A stretch of 64,000 bases of DNA, taken from positions 186,001-250,000 of the forward strand of contig JAJEFD010000009.1 in assembly GCA_022820645.1 (NCBI GenBank), written 5' to 3'. This DNA comes from Dehalococcoidia bacterium. GTDB lineage: Bacteria > Chloroflexota > Dehalococcoidia > Lucifugimonadales > Australimonadaceae. The stretch's first letter is position 1, and each line of letters opens with the position of its first letter. Both the position numbers and the translations under genes were made by a program. Shown piece after piece: positions 16,891-25,537 of the stretch. The notes below the pieces were generated by a model that made no database searches, was not told the origin of the DNA, and saw nothing but the letters and a program-made list of their open reading frames with translations.

Positions 16891-17176
16891 CCGTCATTCC
16901 CGCGCAGGCGGGAATCCAGAGGCCCTGGACAAGGTGTGCAACCGGCCTCGGGATCTGCACATCTTGTTGCCGTCGCTACGAGTAAACCGGGGGCTCCGTT
17001 TGAGCATCTTGAGCACCTTGCGTTGCTCTGCGCAAGGCCACGGCCTGCTTCCCGTGAGAAATGAACAAGGTGTGCAGTGTTTTCGAAAGTTTTGTCGCCG
17101 GACCCATAGACCATATCTATGGCTGGGCGCCGAGCTATAGACGCTCTCTATGGCTGCTGTCCGCACGACGGTCATG
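16891..17176 (-). repeat. Dispersed non-coding repeat, copy R2
   Basis: About 286 bases, inverted relative to and partly matching 6731-6997. It begins (plus strand) with the palindrome GTCATTCCCGCGCAGGCGGGA (16893-16913 region) just after the channel gene and ends with CTATGG/CTATAG palindromes and GACGGTCATGC. It contains no credible gene. Bases 17177-17258 hold nothing recognised, then a promoter follows. Confidence 0.6.
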
Positions 17177-17258
17177 CAAACAGCGTACGCAATCGCGCGG
17201 CGACCGCGTAAGTGGCGCGTGTCACTGATCCGACAGCCCGCGCGTGGCACAGGGACTA

Positions 17259-17289
17259 TTGACAAATCACTTATGAATTCTGATATAAT
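17259..17289 (+). promoter_or_regulatory. Strong promoter with extended -10
   Basis: TTGACA (17259-17264) and an exact TATAAT (17284-17289) preceded by TG-A, giving an extended -10. The spacer is 19 nt, longer than ideal, which the extended -10 can compensate. AT-rich compared with the surrounding DNA. It would drive the three accessory genes 17367-19115 with a leader of about 70 nt. Confidence 0.75.
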
Positions 17290-17366
17290 ATTGCATTCTT
17301 TTTGCCCAGTTCCGAATCGGGGAACCTCGCGAACACGCGGGAACAGGGCCGCAATAAGGAGCGTAC

Positions 17367-17879
17367 ATGCCGCAACGAGAAACCATCATCACGCGCATCC
17401 CCCGGGAAGGGCTTGTCTCGAATGTCGAACTCAGAGTGAGCCATCGTGCTCGTGGGAGTCATGTCGTCCGGGGGATACACATCCGCGAGTGGTGGCTGCC
17501 CCCGATGAGAGAGGACTCCATCCCAACCGAGAGAGGAGTGGTGATCCATCCAAGTGAACTGGATGCCGTCATCGCAGCCTTGACCGAGGCGAAGAATCTG
17601 CTGGCATCCACGCAGGCGCCCTGGCAGAACGAGGTCCCTTGCCCGCGCTGCCAGAGCCCCCAAGCGCGGCAGGTCCGGCGGACGGGAGTAGCCGGGTCGC
17701 TTCCCTCCGACTACTACTGCGGCCTGTGCGGAGCGGTGGACGGCCCTCTCCGTCCGGAGCCACCAGCGATCGACCTCACCGATGACGAGAACCACAACTG
17801 GCTGCACGAGGTCAGGAGACGGCGGCTGGACCGGGGCGGCGCGAGCGAGACACTACCAGGCAGGATGCTGTGGACGTAG
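17367..17879 (+). CDS. PC4-like ssDNA-binding domain plus zinc ribbon
   Basis: 170 residues. Residues about 35-80 (VRGIHIREWWLPP, then PTERGVVIHPSELDAVIAAL) match the pattern of the transcriptional coactivator PC4/p15 domain, which binds single-stranded DNA as a dimer. Residues about 92-122 hold CPRC and CGLC, a four-cysteine zinc ribbon. ATG at 17367 has AAGGAG at 6 nt. First gene behind the promoter at 17259. The combination suggests a nucleic-acid-binding regulator; the PC4 call is by pattern and moderate in strength. Confidence 0.6.
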   Translation: MPQRETIITRIPREGLVSNVELRVSHRARGSHVVRGIHIREWWLPPMREDSIPTERGVVIHPSELDAVIAALTEAKNLLASTQAPWQNEVPCPRCQSPQARQVRRTGVAGSLPSDYYCGLCGAVDGPLRPEPPAIDLTDDENHNWLHEVRRRRLDRGGASETLPGRMLWT

Positions 17880-17911
17880 CCGGTGAACTTATGAGTAGGG
17901 AGGAGCACCCG

Positions 17912-18154
17912 ATGTACACATGGACGCTGAAAATCGGCAAGGCGACGGTCACCGTCGACGACGAAGGCAACTGGCAGATCGTCGAAGGACACGAATCGCT
18001 GCTCGAACTCCTCAACGGCATCGAGCGAGGAGTCACCAAACCTGGCGGACTTCCAGAAGGCTCCCGGTACGTTCAGGCGGCCATCGATAGGTTCGGAGCG
18101 GAGCTCGTCGGTGTTGACCCTCCGATGGAGCACGATCCAGGGATGGTCTACTAA
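17912..18154 (+). CDS. Hypothetical small protein
   Basis: 80 residues starting MYTWTLKIGKATVTVDDEG. The ATG at 17912 is chosen for the GGGAGGAG 6 nt upstream; a longer frame open from 17870 overlaps the previous gene. Beta-strand-rich N-terminus followed by a helix (SLLELLNGIERG) and a second helix (YVQAAIDRFGAEL). No family recognised. Part of the 17367-19115 cluster. Confidence 0.6.
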   Translation: MYTWTLKIGKATVTVDDEGNWQIVEGHESLLELLNGIERGVTKPGGLPEGSRYVQAAIDRFGAELVGVDPPMEHDPGMVY

Positions 18155-18194
18155 TTGGCAATGGTGTTCAGCCCCTACAGAGAGGAGAGTCAGC

Positions 18195-19115
18195 ATGGCA
18201 ACGACAAAAACTGGAAAATGCGAGGGTTGCAGTGAGTACTTTGAGTATTCTAATGAGAGATCGTGGGGCTTATTCTGTGCGTCATGCGTTGGGATACTGA
18301 GCAAGGTTGGCGTGAGAGTACGCCAAGTAAGAGCGATGGATAGAGAAGAAGTGCGGACGCTCATTGCAGAGAACCGTTCTGGTACAAAGCGACCGAGGCC
18401 ACAGCCAGAGAGGAACGACATGACAGTAAACCTGAACAGAACATCTATTGAGGAGTTCATTCTCCAAGCACCAGAATGGCGGGACAAGTATGTGGAAGGC
18501 AACGTGTGCGCATTCAAGGTGGAAGCCTTCGTTCAGCGGAATTGGGGCAGCCCATGCTTGGAATCGCGGATGTGCAGGGGGAGCTTCCGGCGGGTTGAGG
18601 ACATTATCGAAAAACTGAAAGGGAAGAATGATGCGATCAAACCGGAAGATGACATGGAGATTGTCTATCGTTGGGGAGGTGGATTTGGCCCAATGCTCTT
18701 TGCCAAGATTATGAATAACAACCCGATAGATGAGATTCGGAACCAGACGAACGCCGCTTTCTCTGCATTGAAAGAAGGGCATCCAGTGCGAGCGATGGAG
18801 TTGTTCAGGTCATTGAAAGGCGTAAGTTACCCGTTCGGCAGCAAGGTGCTGGCGATGCGCTCTCCGTGGAATGCCCCCATCTGGGACAACATCGCCCAGA
18901 CTACCCTGAGCGAGTTCACGATCGGCGGCAAGCGAGTCAGGAGCTACGAGCAGTTCATCGTCTTCTGCGAGCACATCGCCGATGGGTTGAGAGAACGGGG
19001 GATAGACCCTCCACGCGGCGAACGCTGGTACCTCCGCGACATCGAGATGGCGCTCTTCCAGTTCGGCTGGGACAACGGCAAGTTCAACGGGCGCATCACG
19101 GGCGAACTTCCCTGA
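18195..19115 (+). CDS. Hypothetical protein with N-terminal zinc finger and HhH-glycosylase-like segment
   Basis: 306 residues from ATG 18195 (GAGGAG upstream). Residues 9-30 hold CEGC...CASC, a probable treble-clef or ribbon zinc finger. About 75 residues on, an internal Met (MTVNLNRTSIEEF) begins a separate domain. Within it SLKGVSYPFGSKVLAMRSP then APIWDN resembles the helix-hairpin-helix region of base-excision glycosylases (a G-x-x-x-A/G-S-K turn followed by P-x-x-D); this is pattern-based and weak. Base composition of 18195-18800 is clearly lower in GC than its surroundings, suggesting acquisition. Followed by a palindromic repeat at 19162. Confidence 0.6.
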   Translation: MATTKTGKCEGCSEYFEYSNERSWGLFCASCVGILSKVGVRVRQVRAMDREEVRTLIAENRSGTKRPRPQPERNDMTVNLNRTSIEEFILQAPEWRDKYVEGNVCAFKVEAFVQRNWGSPCLESRMCRGSFRRVEDIIEKLKGKNDAIKPEDDMEIVYRWGGGFGPMLFAKIMNNNPIDEIRNQTNAAFSALKEGHPVRAMELFRSLKGVSYPFGSKVLAMRSPWNAPIWDNIAQTTLSEFTIGGKRVRSYEQFIVFCEHIADGLRERGIDPPRGERWYLRDIEMALFQFGWDNGKFNGRITGELP

Positions 19116-19161
19116 ACCCCACGGCCCTCGCCCCGCCGTGTGACTTGGCGGTCACGCTGGG

Positions 19162-19183
19162 TTCCCGCCTTCGCGGGAATGAC
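19162..19183 (+). repeat. REP-like palindrome
   Basis: TTCCCGCCTTCGCGGGAATGAC, one of five copies in the window of a hairpin-forming palindrome; a partial GCGGGAATGACGGGA follows. Bases 19116-19261 hold nothing else recognised. It lies between the accessory cluster and the relA/spoT stop. Confidence 0.7.
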
Positions 19184-19261
19184 GAAGGGACGCGGGAATG
19201 ACGGGAATCTCTCCGCAGGAACGACGAACGCCTATTCCGTGAGAACGACGGCGCTCCCGGC

Positions 19262-21541
19262 CTAGTTGCGCGAGGAGCGGCTGCCGCGGCGCGCCGGGGC
19301 TTTGCCGTTGCGGCCTGCCTTGCCGTTCCGCGCAGCGGCCCCGTTGCGTCCGGCAGCGCCGTTGCGGGAGGCGGACTTCGGGGGCGGCTTGTGCGCCGTC
19401 CGGTTCACGCTGCGCACGCCCCGCACGCCCTCGATCCGCGTGAACAGCCGCGAGAGCTGCTCGATGCTCGTCACCTGCGTGTTGAGGTGGATGACCACCA
19501 TCCCGCCCTCGGTCGGCTCCGTCGTGGAACCGGCGATGTTCACGTGCTCGGCGGACGTCGCGCCGGTGATGTCGTGCAGCAGCCCCACGCGGTCGAAGCA
19601 CTCGATGACGATGCGGGCGGGGAAGACGTTGCGGCTCTGCCCCCACGTCACCGGCACGATGCGGTCCGTCTCCGTCACGCTGCGGACGTTGGGGCAGTCC
19701 ACCTTGTGGACGGTGACGCCCCGCGTGCGGGTGATGAAGCCCTCGATCTCGTCGCCCGGCAGCGGGTTGCAGCACTCGCCCATGCGGGTGAGGAGGTCGC
19801 CGACGCCGAGGACGCTGACGCTGCCGAGCACGGGGGCCTCGGGCGTGTCGGGCGCTTCCCGGGGCAGCGCGCGCTCCGCCGCCGCCTGCGCCGCGGAGAG
19901 CCGCCCGGCGATCTGCGCTATCGTCACCAAGCCGGAGCCGATCGCCGCGTACAGGTCGTCGGTGGTCTCGTATTGGAACCAGCGGGCGACCTCGGCCTCG
20001 TCCACCTGCGAGGAGAGGCGCTTCAGCTCCTTCTTCAGGATGGCGCGGCCCCGCTCGATGTTCGTGCCGCGCTCCTGGTGCCGGAACCACGAGCGTATCG
20101 CCTGCCGCGCGCTCGCCGTCTTCACGTAGTCCAGGTGCGGGTTCAGCCAGTCCAGGCTCGGCCCGCGCGCCACCTTGCTGGTGAGCACCTCGACGGTGTC
20201 GCCGTTCTTCAGCGGCGTATTGAGGGCGACGAGCCGCCCGTTCACCTTCGCGCCGATGCACTTGTGGCCGATCTCCGTGTGGATGCGGTAGGCGAAGTCG
20301 ATGGGCGTCGCGCCCGCGGGCAACTCGCGTATCTCGTTCTTCGGAGTGTAGACGAACACCTGGTCGCGGAAGAGGTCGCCGGTCACGTTCTCCAGGAACT
20401 CGTCGGTCACGCTCACGTCGCGCTGCCACTCCAGCAGCTGGCGCAGCCACGTCATCCGCTCCTCGAACTGGCTGCTGCGCGCGCCGCCTTCCTTGTAGCT
20501 CCAGTGGGACGCGACGCCGTACTCGGAGATGCGGTGCATCTCGTGCGTGCGCACCTGCACCTCCACCGGCAGCCCGTCGATGGAGCGCACCGTCGTGTGC
20601 AGCGACTGGTACATGTTCTCCTTGGGGCTGGCGATGTAGTCGTCGAACTGGCCGGGAACGGGGCGCCAGAGCGAGTGCACGAGGCCGAGCACGCCGTAGC
20701 AGTCCTGCACCGTGGGGACGAGGACGCGCACCGCGAACAGGTCGTAGATGTCGCTCATCTGCTTGCCCTGCGCGGCGTACGACTGCGTCTTCCGGAAGAT
20801 GCTGTAGATGTGCTTGGGGCGTCCCGTCACCTCGGCGTCGAAGCCGGCGTTGGCGAGCTCGTCCCGCAGCAGGTCGGTCACCCGCTTGATGTACGCCTCC
20901 CGCTCCGTGCGCTTGGTGGAGAGCAGGGTGGAGATGCTCCGGTACTGGTTCGGCTGGATGTAGCGGAAGGCGAGGTCTTCCAGCTGCCACTTGATCTCGC
21001 CCATGCCGAGGCGGTGTGCGAGCGGGGCGTAGATGTCCAGCGTCTCCTGTGCGATGGCGACGCGCCGGTCCGGCGGCAGCGCGCGGAGCGTCTGCATGTT
21101 GTGCAGCCGGTCCGCCAGCTTGATGAGCACGACGCGGATGTCGTCCGCCATCGCGACGAGCATCTTGCGCAGGCTCTCCGCCTCGCTGTCGCTCTTGGCG
21201 ATGAGCGGCATGGCGCCGCCGGTAATGGTGTCCATGCGCGTGAGCTTGGTGACGCCGTCGGCGAGTTTCGCCACGTCCTCGCCGAACTCGTTGCGGAGGT
21301 CGTCCAGGCAGACGTCGCAGTCTTCGAGAACGTCGTGGAGGAGCGCAGCGGCGACCGTCGGCGCGTCGAGGTTGAGGTCGGCCAGGTACTCGGCGACGGA
21401 GATCGGGTGCTCGATGTAGTCCTCGCCGGACTTGCGCTTCTGCCCCTCGTGCGCGGCGGCGGCGAAATCGAGCGCCCGTTCGATCATCTCGGCTCGGTCG
21501 CCGGGCAGGTAGCCGCGCACTTTGTCGAGAAGGCTATGCAC
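19262..21541 (-). CDS. relA/spoT (rsh): Bifunctional (p)ppGpp synthetase/hydrolase
   Basis: 759 residues. HD hydrolase domain (HP at 45-46, HDVLED at 69-74) with intact ligands, RelA/SpoT synthetase domain (LFAVRVLV, CYGVLGLVH, DYIASPKENMYQSLHTTV), TGS domain (VFVYTPKNEIRELPAGATPIDFAY) and C-terminal ACT domain. The hydrolase HD motif suggests a bifunctional enzyme. After the ACT domain comes an unusual basic tail of about 40 residues made of RNGAAGRNG-like repeats. The start codon is GTG at 21541. A TATAAT on the same strand ends 6 nt before the GTG, so the message is probably leaderless. Divergent from hisS. Confidence 0.96.
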   Translation of the reverse strand: MHSLLDKVRGYLPGDRAEMIERALDFAAAAHEGQKRKSGEDYIEHPISVAEYLADLNLDAPTVAAALLHDVLEDCDVCLDDLRNEFGEDVAKLADGVTKLTRMDTITGGAMPLIAKSDSEAESLRKMLVAMADDIRVVLIKLADRLHNMQTLRALPPDRRVAIAQETLDIYAPLAHRLGMGEIKWQLEDLAFRYIQPNQYRSISTLLSTKRTEREAYIKRVTDLLRDELANAGFDAEVTGRPKHIYSIFRKTQSYAAQGKQMSDIYDLFAVRVLVPTVQDCYGVLGLVHSLWRPVPGQFDDYIASPKENMYQSLHTTVRSIDGLPVEVQVRTHEMHRISEYGVASHWSYKEGGARSSQFEERMTWLRQLLEWQRDVSVTDEFLENVTGDLFRDQVFVYTPKNEIRELPAGATPIDFAYRIHTEIGHKCIGAKVNGRLVALNTPLKNGDTVEVLTSKVARGPSLDWLNPHLDYVKTASARQAIRSWFRHQERGTNIERGRAILKKELKRLSSQVDEAEVARWFQYETTDDLYAAIGSGLVTIAQIAGRLSAAQAAAERALPREAPDTPEAPVLGSVSVLGVGDLLTRMGECCNPLPGDEIEGFITRTRGVTVHKVDCPNVRSVTETDRIVPVTWGQSRNVFPARIVIECFDRVGLLHDITGATSAEHVNIAGSTTEPTEGGMVVIHLNTQVTSIEQLSRLFTRIEGVRGVRSVNRTAHKPPPKSASRNGAAGRNGAAARNGKAGRNGKAPARRGSRSSRN

Positions 21542-21547
21542 GCCTGC

Positions 21548-21555
21548 ATTATACT
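21548..21555. promoter_or_regulatory. Overlapping divergent -10 boxes for relA/spoT and hisS
   Basis: Minus strand TATAAT at 21553-21548, 6 nt before the GTG of relA/spoT. Plus strand TATACT at 21550-21555, 6 nt before the ATG of hisS. The boxes share four base pairs. Only 20 bp separate the start codons, so there is no space for ribosome-binding sites and both mRNAs should start at or next to their start codons. -35 boxes are weak and would lie inside the opposite genes. Confidence 0.6.
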
Positions 21556-21561
21556 GCTTTT

Positions 21562-22812
21562 ATGCACCAGGCCCCCAGAGGAACAGCCGACGTCCTGCCG
21601 GAGCAGCAGCGGTACTGGTCGTTCGTGTACGGCACGGTTGCCGGGGCCGCGCGGGCGTTCGGCTATGAGCGCATCGACACGCCCGTCTTCGAGGACACGG
21701 CGCTCTTCGCCCGCACGGTCGGCGAGGAGACGGACATCGTCCAGAAGGAGATGTACAGCTTCCAGGACCGGGGCGGGCAGGAGATCACGCTCCGGCCGGA
21801 GGGGACGGCCGCCGTCTGCCGCGCGTACCTGGAGCACGGGCTGCACAACCAGCCGCTGCCCGTGCGGCTCTACTACCTCTGCCCGATGTTCCGCTACGAC
21901 CGCCCGCAGGCCGGGCGCTTCCGCCAGTTCCACCAGTTCGGCATCGAGGCCATCGGCGACCCGGACGCGACGGTCGACCTCGAGGTGCTGCAACTCGCGA
22001 TGGAGAGCATGGAACGGCTCGGCCTCGGCGGCATGACGCTCGTGCTCAACAACATCGGCGATGCCGCCGACAGGCCGCGCTACGTCGAGGCGCTCCGCGA
22101 GCACTTCAGCCCGCACGCCGCCCACATGGGGAAGGACGACCGCCGCCGCCTCGACACCAACCCGCTGCGCCTGCTCGACTCCAAGGAGCTCGCGGGCGAG
22201 TCGTTCATGGCGACAGCCCCACGCAGCGTCGACTACCTCGGCGATGAGGCGCGCGAGCACTGGCAGGAGCTGCTCGGCTACCTGGACGCGCTCGGCATCC
22301 CGTACCGGCTCGACCACACGCTCGTGCGGGGGCTGGACTACTACACGCGCACCGTTTTCGAGGTGCACCCGTCGCGCGAAGGCGCTCAGAGCGCGGTCTG
22401 CGCCGGCGGGCGCTACGACGGCCTCATCGAGCAGTTGGGCGGACGCCCCACGCCGGGCATCGGCTTCGCGGCGGGGGTCGAGCGGCTCATCCTGAACCTG
22501 AGAGAGCAGGGGGCGGAGCCGCCCGAGACGGCCCCGGCGCCGCTGGTGATGGCCTATCGCGGGGAGCGCGCCAAGGCGGAGGCGGTGCGCCTCGCCGCGA
22601 CGCTTCGCTCCGCCTCGGACGCGGCGGTCGTCGTCGCGCCTCCGCGCAGCCTCAAGGCGCAGCTGCGGTACGCGTCGGCACTCGGCGCGCGCGGGGTCTT
22701 CATCCTGGGCGACGCGGAACTCGAGAACGGCACGGTGACGTACCGCGACATGGCAACGAGCGAGCAGCGCGAAGTGGCGATGGCGCAGGCGGCGGACGCC
22801 CCTGCGCGCTAG
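21562..22812 (+). CDS. hisS: Histidyl-tRNA synthetase
   Basis: 416 residues, class II synthetase. [11 protein letters not shown] opening; motif 2 region [18 protein letters not shown] with QFGIEAIG; His-binding [27 protein letters not shown]; motif 3 [12 protein letters not shown]-terminal anticodon-binding domain. It charges tRNA-His. Translation appears to start without a leader. The 3' end overlaps the convergent gene's stop by 4 nt. Confidence 0.97.
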   Translation: MHQAPRGTADVLPEQQRYWSFVYGTVAGAARAFGYERIDTPVFEDTALFARTVGEETDIVQKEMYSFQDRGGQEITLRPEGTAAVCRAYLEHGLHNQPLPVRLYYLCPMFRYDRPQAGRFRQFHQFGIEAIGDPDATVDLEVLQLAMESMERLGLGGMTLVLNNIGDAADRPRYVEALREHFSPHAAHMGKDDRRRLDTNPLRLLDSKELAGESFMATAPRSVDYLGDEAREHWQELLGYLDALGIPYRLDHTLVRGLDYYTRTVFEVHPSREGAQSAVCAGGRYDGLIEQLGGRPTPGIGFAAGVERLILNLREQGAEPPETAPAPLVMAYRGERAKAEAVRLAATLRSASDAAVVVAPPRSLKAQLRYASALGARGVFILGDAELENGTVTYRDMATSEQREVAMAQAADAPAR

Positions 22813-24035
22813 AACCGCAGGTCGAGAGAGTGCACGTTGTTGCTTGCGCGCGTGACTTCGGCGGTCATGAGAGAGGCTTCCCCGTTCACCCAGAACTCGA
22901 TGGTCGCCCCCAGGTAGGTTGAGACGTTCAGCGATACCGGCAAGTCGTACTCACCCGCGACCCGGATCTGCCGGGCGAACCAGAGAGTGGGCTTCCCTTC
23001 CTTGATCACCTTCGCGTACAACCAGGTTCCGTCGGGGGGAGCCTGGCCGTCCACCGTGACGTCGCCGAGGAACACGATGGGGATCTGCGGCGGCGCGCCG
23101 GTCGGGCCGGAGGTGTCCACCGCGGGCGGGCTGATCTGCGTGTAGCCGCTGCGCAGCTGCGGGATGACAACGCCTCCGACCTCGGCGGAGGACGCGGCAT
23201 AGACCTCCCGAGGCTCGCTGATGTCGTCCCTGGCGAGCAGCCACGACACAGGCATCCGGATGCCCTGCAGCTTCGCCTCGTCGTTGACCAGCGCCGCGCC
23301 GTCGAACGCGGAGCTCTCGCCGATGTGCAGCTGGATGTAGCCGTACCCGGTGAACGACGTGGTGTAGCCCCTCACGTTCACCGGACGCGGGTCCAGCGAG
23401 CCGTTGAAAGGGTCGTACTGCACCAGCACCATCCGCTCCCCGATGGTGGGGACCCTGGAGGAGAGCGGCAGGAAGTCGTAGGTGCGCGGCTCGCCGAGCG
23501 GCGTGAGCAGCGCGAGCCCCTGTTCGTCGTTCCGCCCGGTCACCCATGCGGTCCCTTCCGTGCCGTCGGCCAGCGTGAACGCCACCTGCGGCGCGCTCCC
23601 CAGCGGACCGGATACGGTCAGTATCTCGCCGCTCTCGCTGATGACCGTGCCGGTCCAGATGGTCTCGCCGAGCGTGAGCTTCGCGACCGCGCCGCTGGCC
23701 TGGGCCGCAGCCTCCTCCAGCGTGAGCATCGGGACAGGTGTCGCGGTGGCTGTCGGCGTCGGAGTTGCCGTCGGCGCCGGCGTCGGGGTTGCCGTGGGAG
23801 TCGGTGTGGGAGTGTGCGTGGGAGTCGGCGTCGGGGTGTGCGTGGCCGTCGGCGTCGGGGTTGCTGTGGGCATCGGGGTGGGTGTGGGCGTTGCCGTCGG
23901 CGGGGTCTGAGTCGGCGTGGGGGTGGGCGTAGGCGCGGGCTCTTCTTCCCGGGAAGCGTCGTACGCGACGACCAGCGCCAGCGCAAAGATGGCTGCAAGG
24001 ATGATCAGTGTTGGGGTGCGCAGGGATTTCCGCAT
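22809..24035 (-). CDS. Secreted/anchored degenerate trypsin-like protein with Thr-Pro linker
   Basis: 408 residues. N-terminal membrane anchor or signal ([19 protein letters not shown]), then about 75 residues of TPTPTA repeats, then an HtrA/trypsin-like region, then a C-terminal beta domain opening with [17 protein letters not shown]. The protease triad looks lost: the His loop reads TVSGPLGSA, the Asp region [11 protein letters not shown], and the Ser loop [12 protein letters not shown] where GNSGG is expected. It is therefore probably a binding or structural surface protein. Paralogue of the next gene, 97 bases away in the same direction. Similar TP-linker proteins are common in Chloroflexota. 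Confidence 0.75.
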   Translation of the reverse strand: MRKSLRTPTLIILAAIFALALVVAYDASREEEPAPTPTPTPTQTPPTATPTPTPMPTATPTPTATHTPTPTPTHTPTPTPTATPTPAPTATPTPTATATPVPMLTLEEAAAQASGAVAKLTLGETIWTGTVISESGEILTVSGPLGSAPQVAFTLADGTEGTAWVTGRNDEQGLALLTPLGEPRTYDFLPLSSRVPTIGERMVLVQYDPFNGSLDPRPVNVRGYTTSFTGYGYIQLHIGESSAFDGAALVNDEAKLQGIRMPVSWLLARDDISEPREVYAASSAEVGGVVIPQLRSGYTQISPPAVDTSGPTGAPPQIPIVFLGDVTVDGQAPPDGTWLYAKVIKEGKPTLWFARQIRVAGEYDLPVSLNVSTYLGATIEFWVNGEASLMTAEVTRASNNVHSLDLRF

Positions 24036-24132
24036 AGCTTATAGGGGTCTCGCCCGCTCTCCAGCGCCACAGGCCCGGTTCCGTTCTCGCAGGGACGGCG
24101 GACACGCTCGCCCCACTTCAGGCAGGCATCGG

Positions 24133-25341
24133 TTAGAACGCGAGGTTCAGCTCGACGACAGACCCTGCAGGCCGGTCGTAGGACCCCGTTGCCCCGGCGA
24201 GTTTGCCATTCGTCCAGAACTCTACGACTGCTCCGGCGTAGTTATTGTTCGGAGCGGACACTTCGATGAGGAAGAAACCGAGCTCATTCGTTGGCGCCGA
24301 CTCCCAGTAGTCGGGTTGACCGGACTTCTTCAACCGGGCGTACAGCTGCGTCCCGGACGGTGCGTCCGTGCCGTCTATGGTGAAGTGGCCCTTGAAGATG
24401 ATGGGGAGCGCCGGTGGGCTATCGCCCGGCCCATCGGTTGAGGTTGTGATGTCTCTGATGACGATGCGTCCGGTCCTCAGTGCGGGGATAGCGGCGGTCC
24501 CGACCTGGGCCGCGTCGACGGCGCAGACCTCGCCCGGGGCGCATACCTGTTGCTGCAGCAGCCACAGGGTAGGCATGCGGATGCCCTGGATCTTCCCCTG
24601 GGGGTTGATCAGCATCGCTCCGTCTGCCGTGGAATCCGTGGCCTGTATCTTGATGTAGCTGTACCCGATGGGAGAGGAGTTGTATCCGTTCACGCGGGTG
24701 ATGCGCTGGTCCAGTGCCGGCGAGAAGCTGGAGTGTTGGAGCAACCCGAGCTGGTCTCCTATCGTGGGAGGAGTGGCCGAGAGCGCGATGGTGTCGTACG
24801 GGGGCGAAGGGTTGACGGGGGTGAGCAGGGCAAGCCCCAGGTCGTCGTCCCTGCCGGTTACCCATGCCTGCCCCTGGTTGCCGTTACTCAGGACGAAGTC
24901 GGCAACCGGCGCACTTCCCAGTGCAGCGGAGGTCGTCAATATCTCCCCGCTGTCGTTGATGACGGCGCCTGTCCAGACGGTCTCGTTCGCCAGCAGCCTG
25001 ACCATCGCCTTGCTGGAGAAGTCAACGACCTCTTCAGCCGTGGGGGTGGCTGTTGCGGTCGGCGTTGCGGTCGGCGTGGGCGTGTGCGTCGCCGTGGGGG
25101 TAGGCGTCGGGGTGAGGGTTGCCGTGGGAGTGGGCGTCACGGTGGGCGTGGGTGTGGCGGTAGGCGTCGCGGTAGGCGTCGCCGTGGGGGTAGGCGTGGC
25201 CGTGGGCAGCGGGGTCGGCGTCGCGGCGACGGGCACGACCACCGGCTGAGGGTCCTCGCAGGCGACAGCGACCGTCATCGCAAGTGCGATGGCGAGGATG
25301 GCAGTCACAGGGGCAGTCGGAGATATCCGCATAAGCCTCAT
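24133..25341 (-). CDS. Lipoprotein, degenerate trypsin-like, Thr-Pro linker
   Basis: 402 residues from ATG 25341. The signal peptide ends in AVAC, a lipobox, so it is predicted to be a membrane-anchored lipoprotein. A long TPTPTATPT linker is followed by a protease-like domain that aligns with the neighbour: VWTGAVINDSGEILTTSAALG, GRDDDLGLALLTPV, DSTADGAMLINPQGKIQGIR. The catalytic His and Ser are again absent; the Asp-region motif is closer to active enzymes. The C-terminal domain (IFKGHFTIDGTDAPSGTQLY) matches the paralogue's. Start may also be ATG 25332 or TTG 25353. Confidence 0.75.
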   Translation of the reverse strand: MRLMRISPTAPVTAILAIALAMTVAVACEDPQPVVVPVAATPTPLPTATPTPTATPTATPTATPTPTVTPTPTATLTPTPTPTATHTPTPTATPTATATPTAEEVVDFSSKAMVRLLANETVWTGAVINDSGEILTTSAALGSAPVADFVLSNGNQGQAWVTGRDDDLGLALLTPVNPSPPYDTIALSATPPTIGDQLGLLQHSSFSPALDQRITRVNGYNSSPIGYSYIKIQATDSTADGAMLINPQGKIQGIRMPTLWLLQQQVCAPGEVCAVDAAQVGTAAIPALRTGRIVIRDITTSTDGPGDSPPALPIIFKGHFTIDGTDAPSGTQLYARLKKSGQPDYWESAPTNELGFFLIEVSAPNNNYAGAVVEFWTNGKLAGATGSYDRPAGSVVELNLAF

Positions 25342-25537
25342 TTGGGGTAACAAGTTATGTCGTCCATGGCGGGGACAATGGAGCGATTCTATGCTGCCGG
25401 GGGACTATCTCCAATGAGTTATCGTTGCCTGTTTGATACGGTGTGCCGGGTGCGGGTTCCGGCCCCGGCCGGACGCTATGCTATGCTGACTACTACGTTC
25501 CCGGGCCTCCCGGGGTTCCATCCTGAGAGCACCTGCC

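Noticed and set aside
23720-25240. Repetitive GT/GC-rich tracts on the plus strand in the two secreted-protein genes
   Set aside because: They are the antisense of TPTPTA linker codons, not separate genes or CRISPR units.
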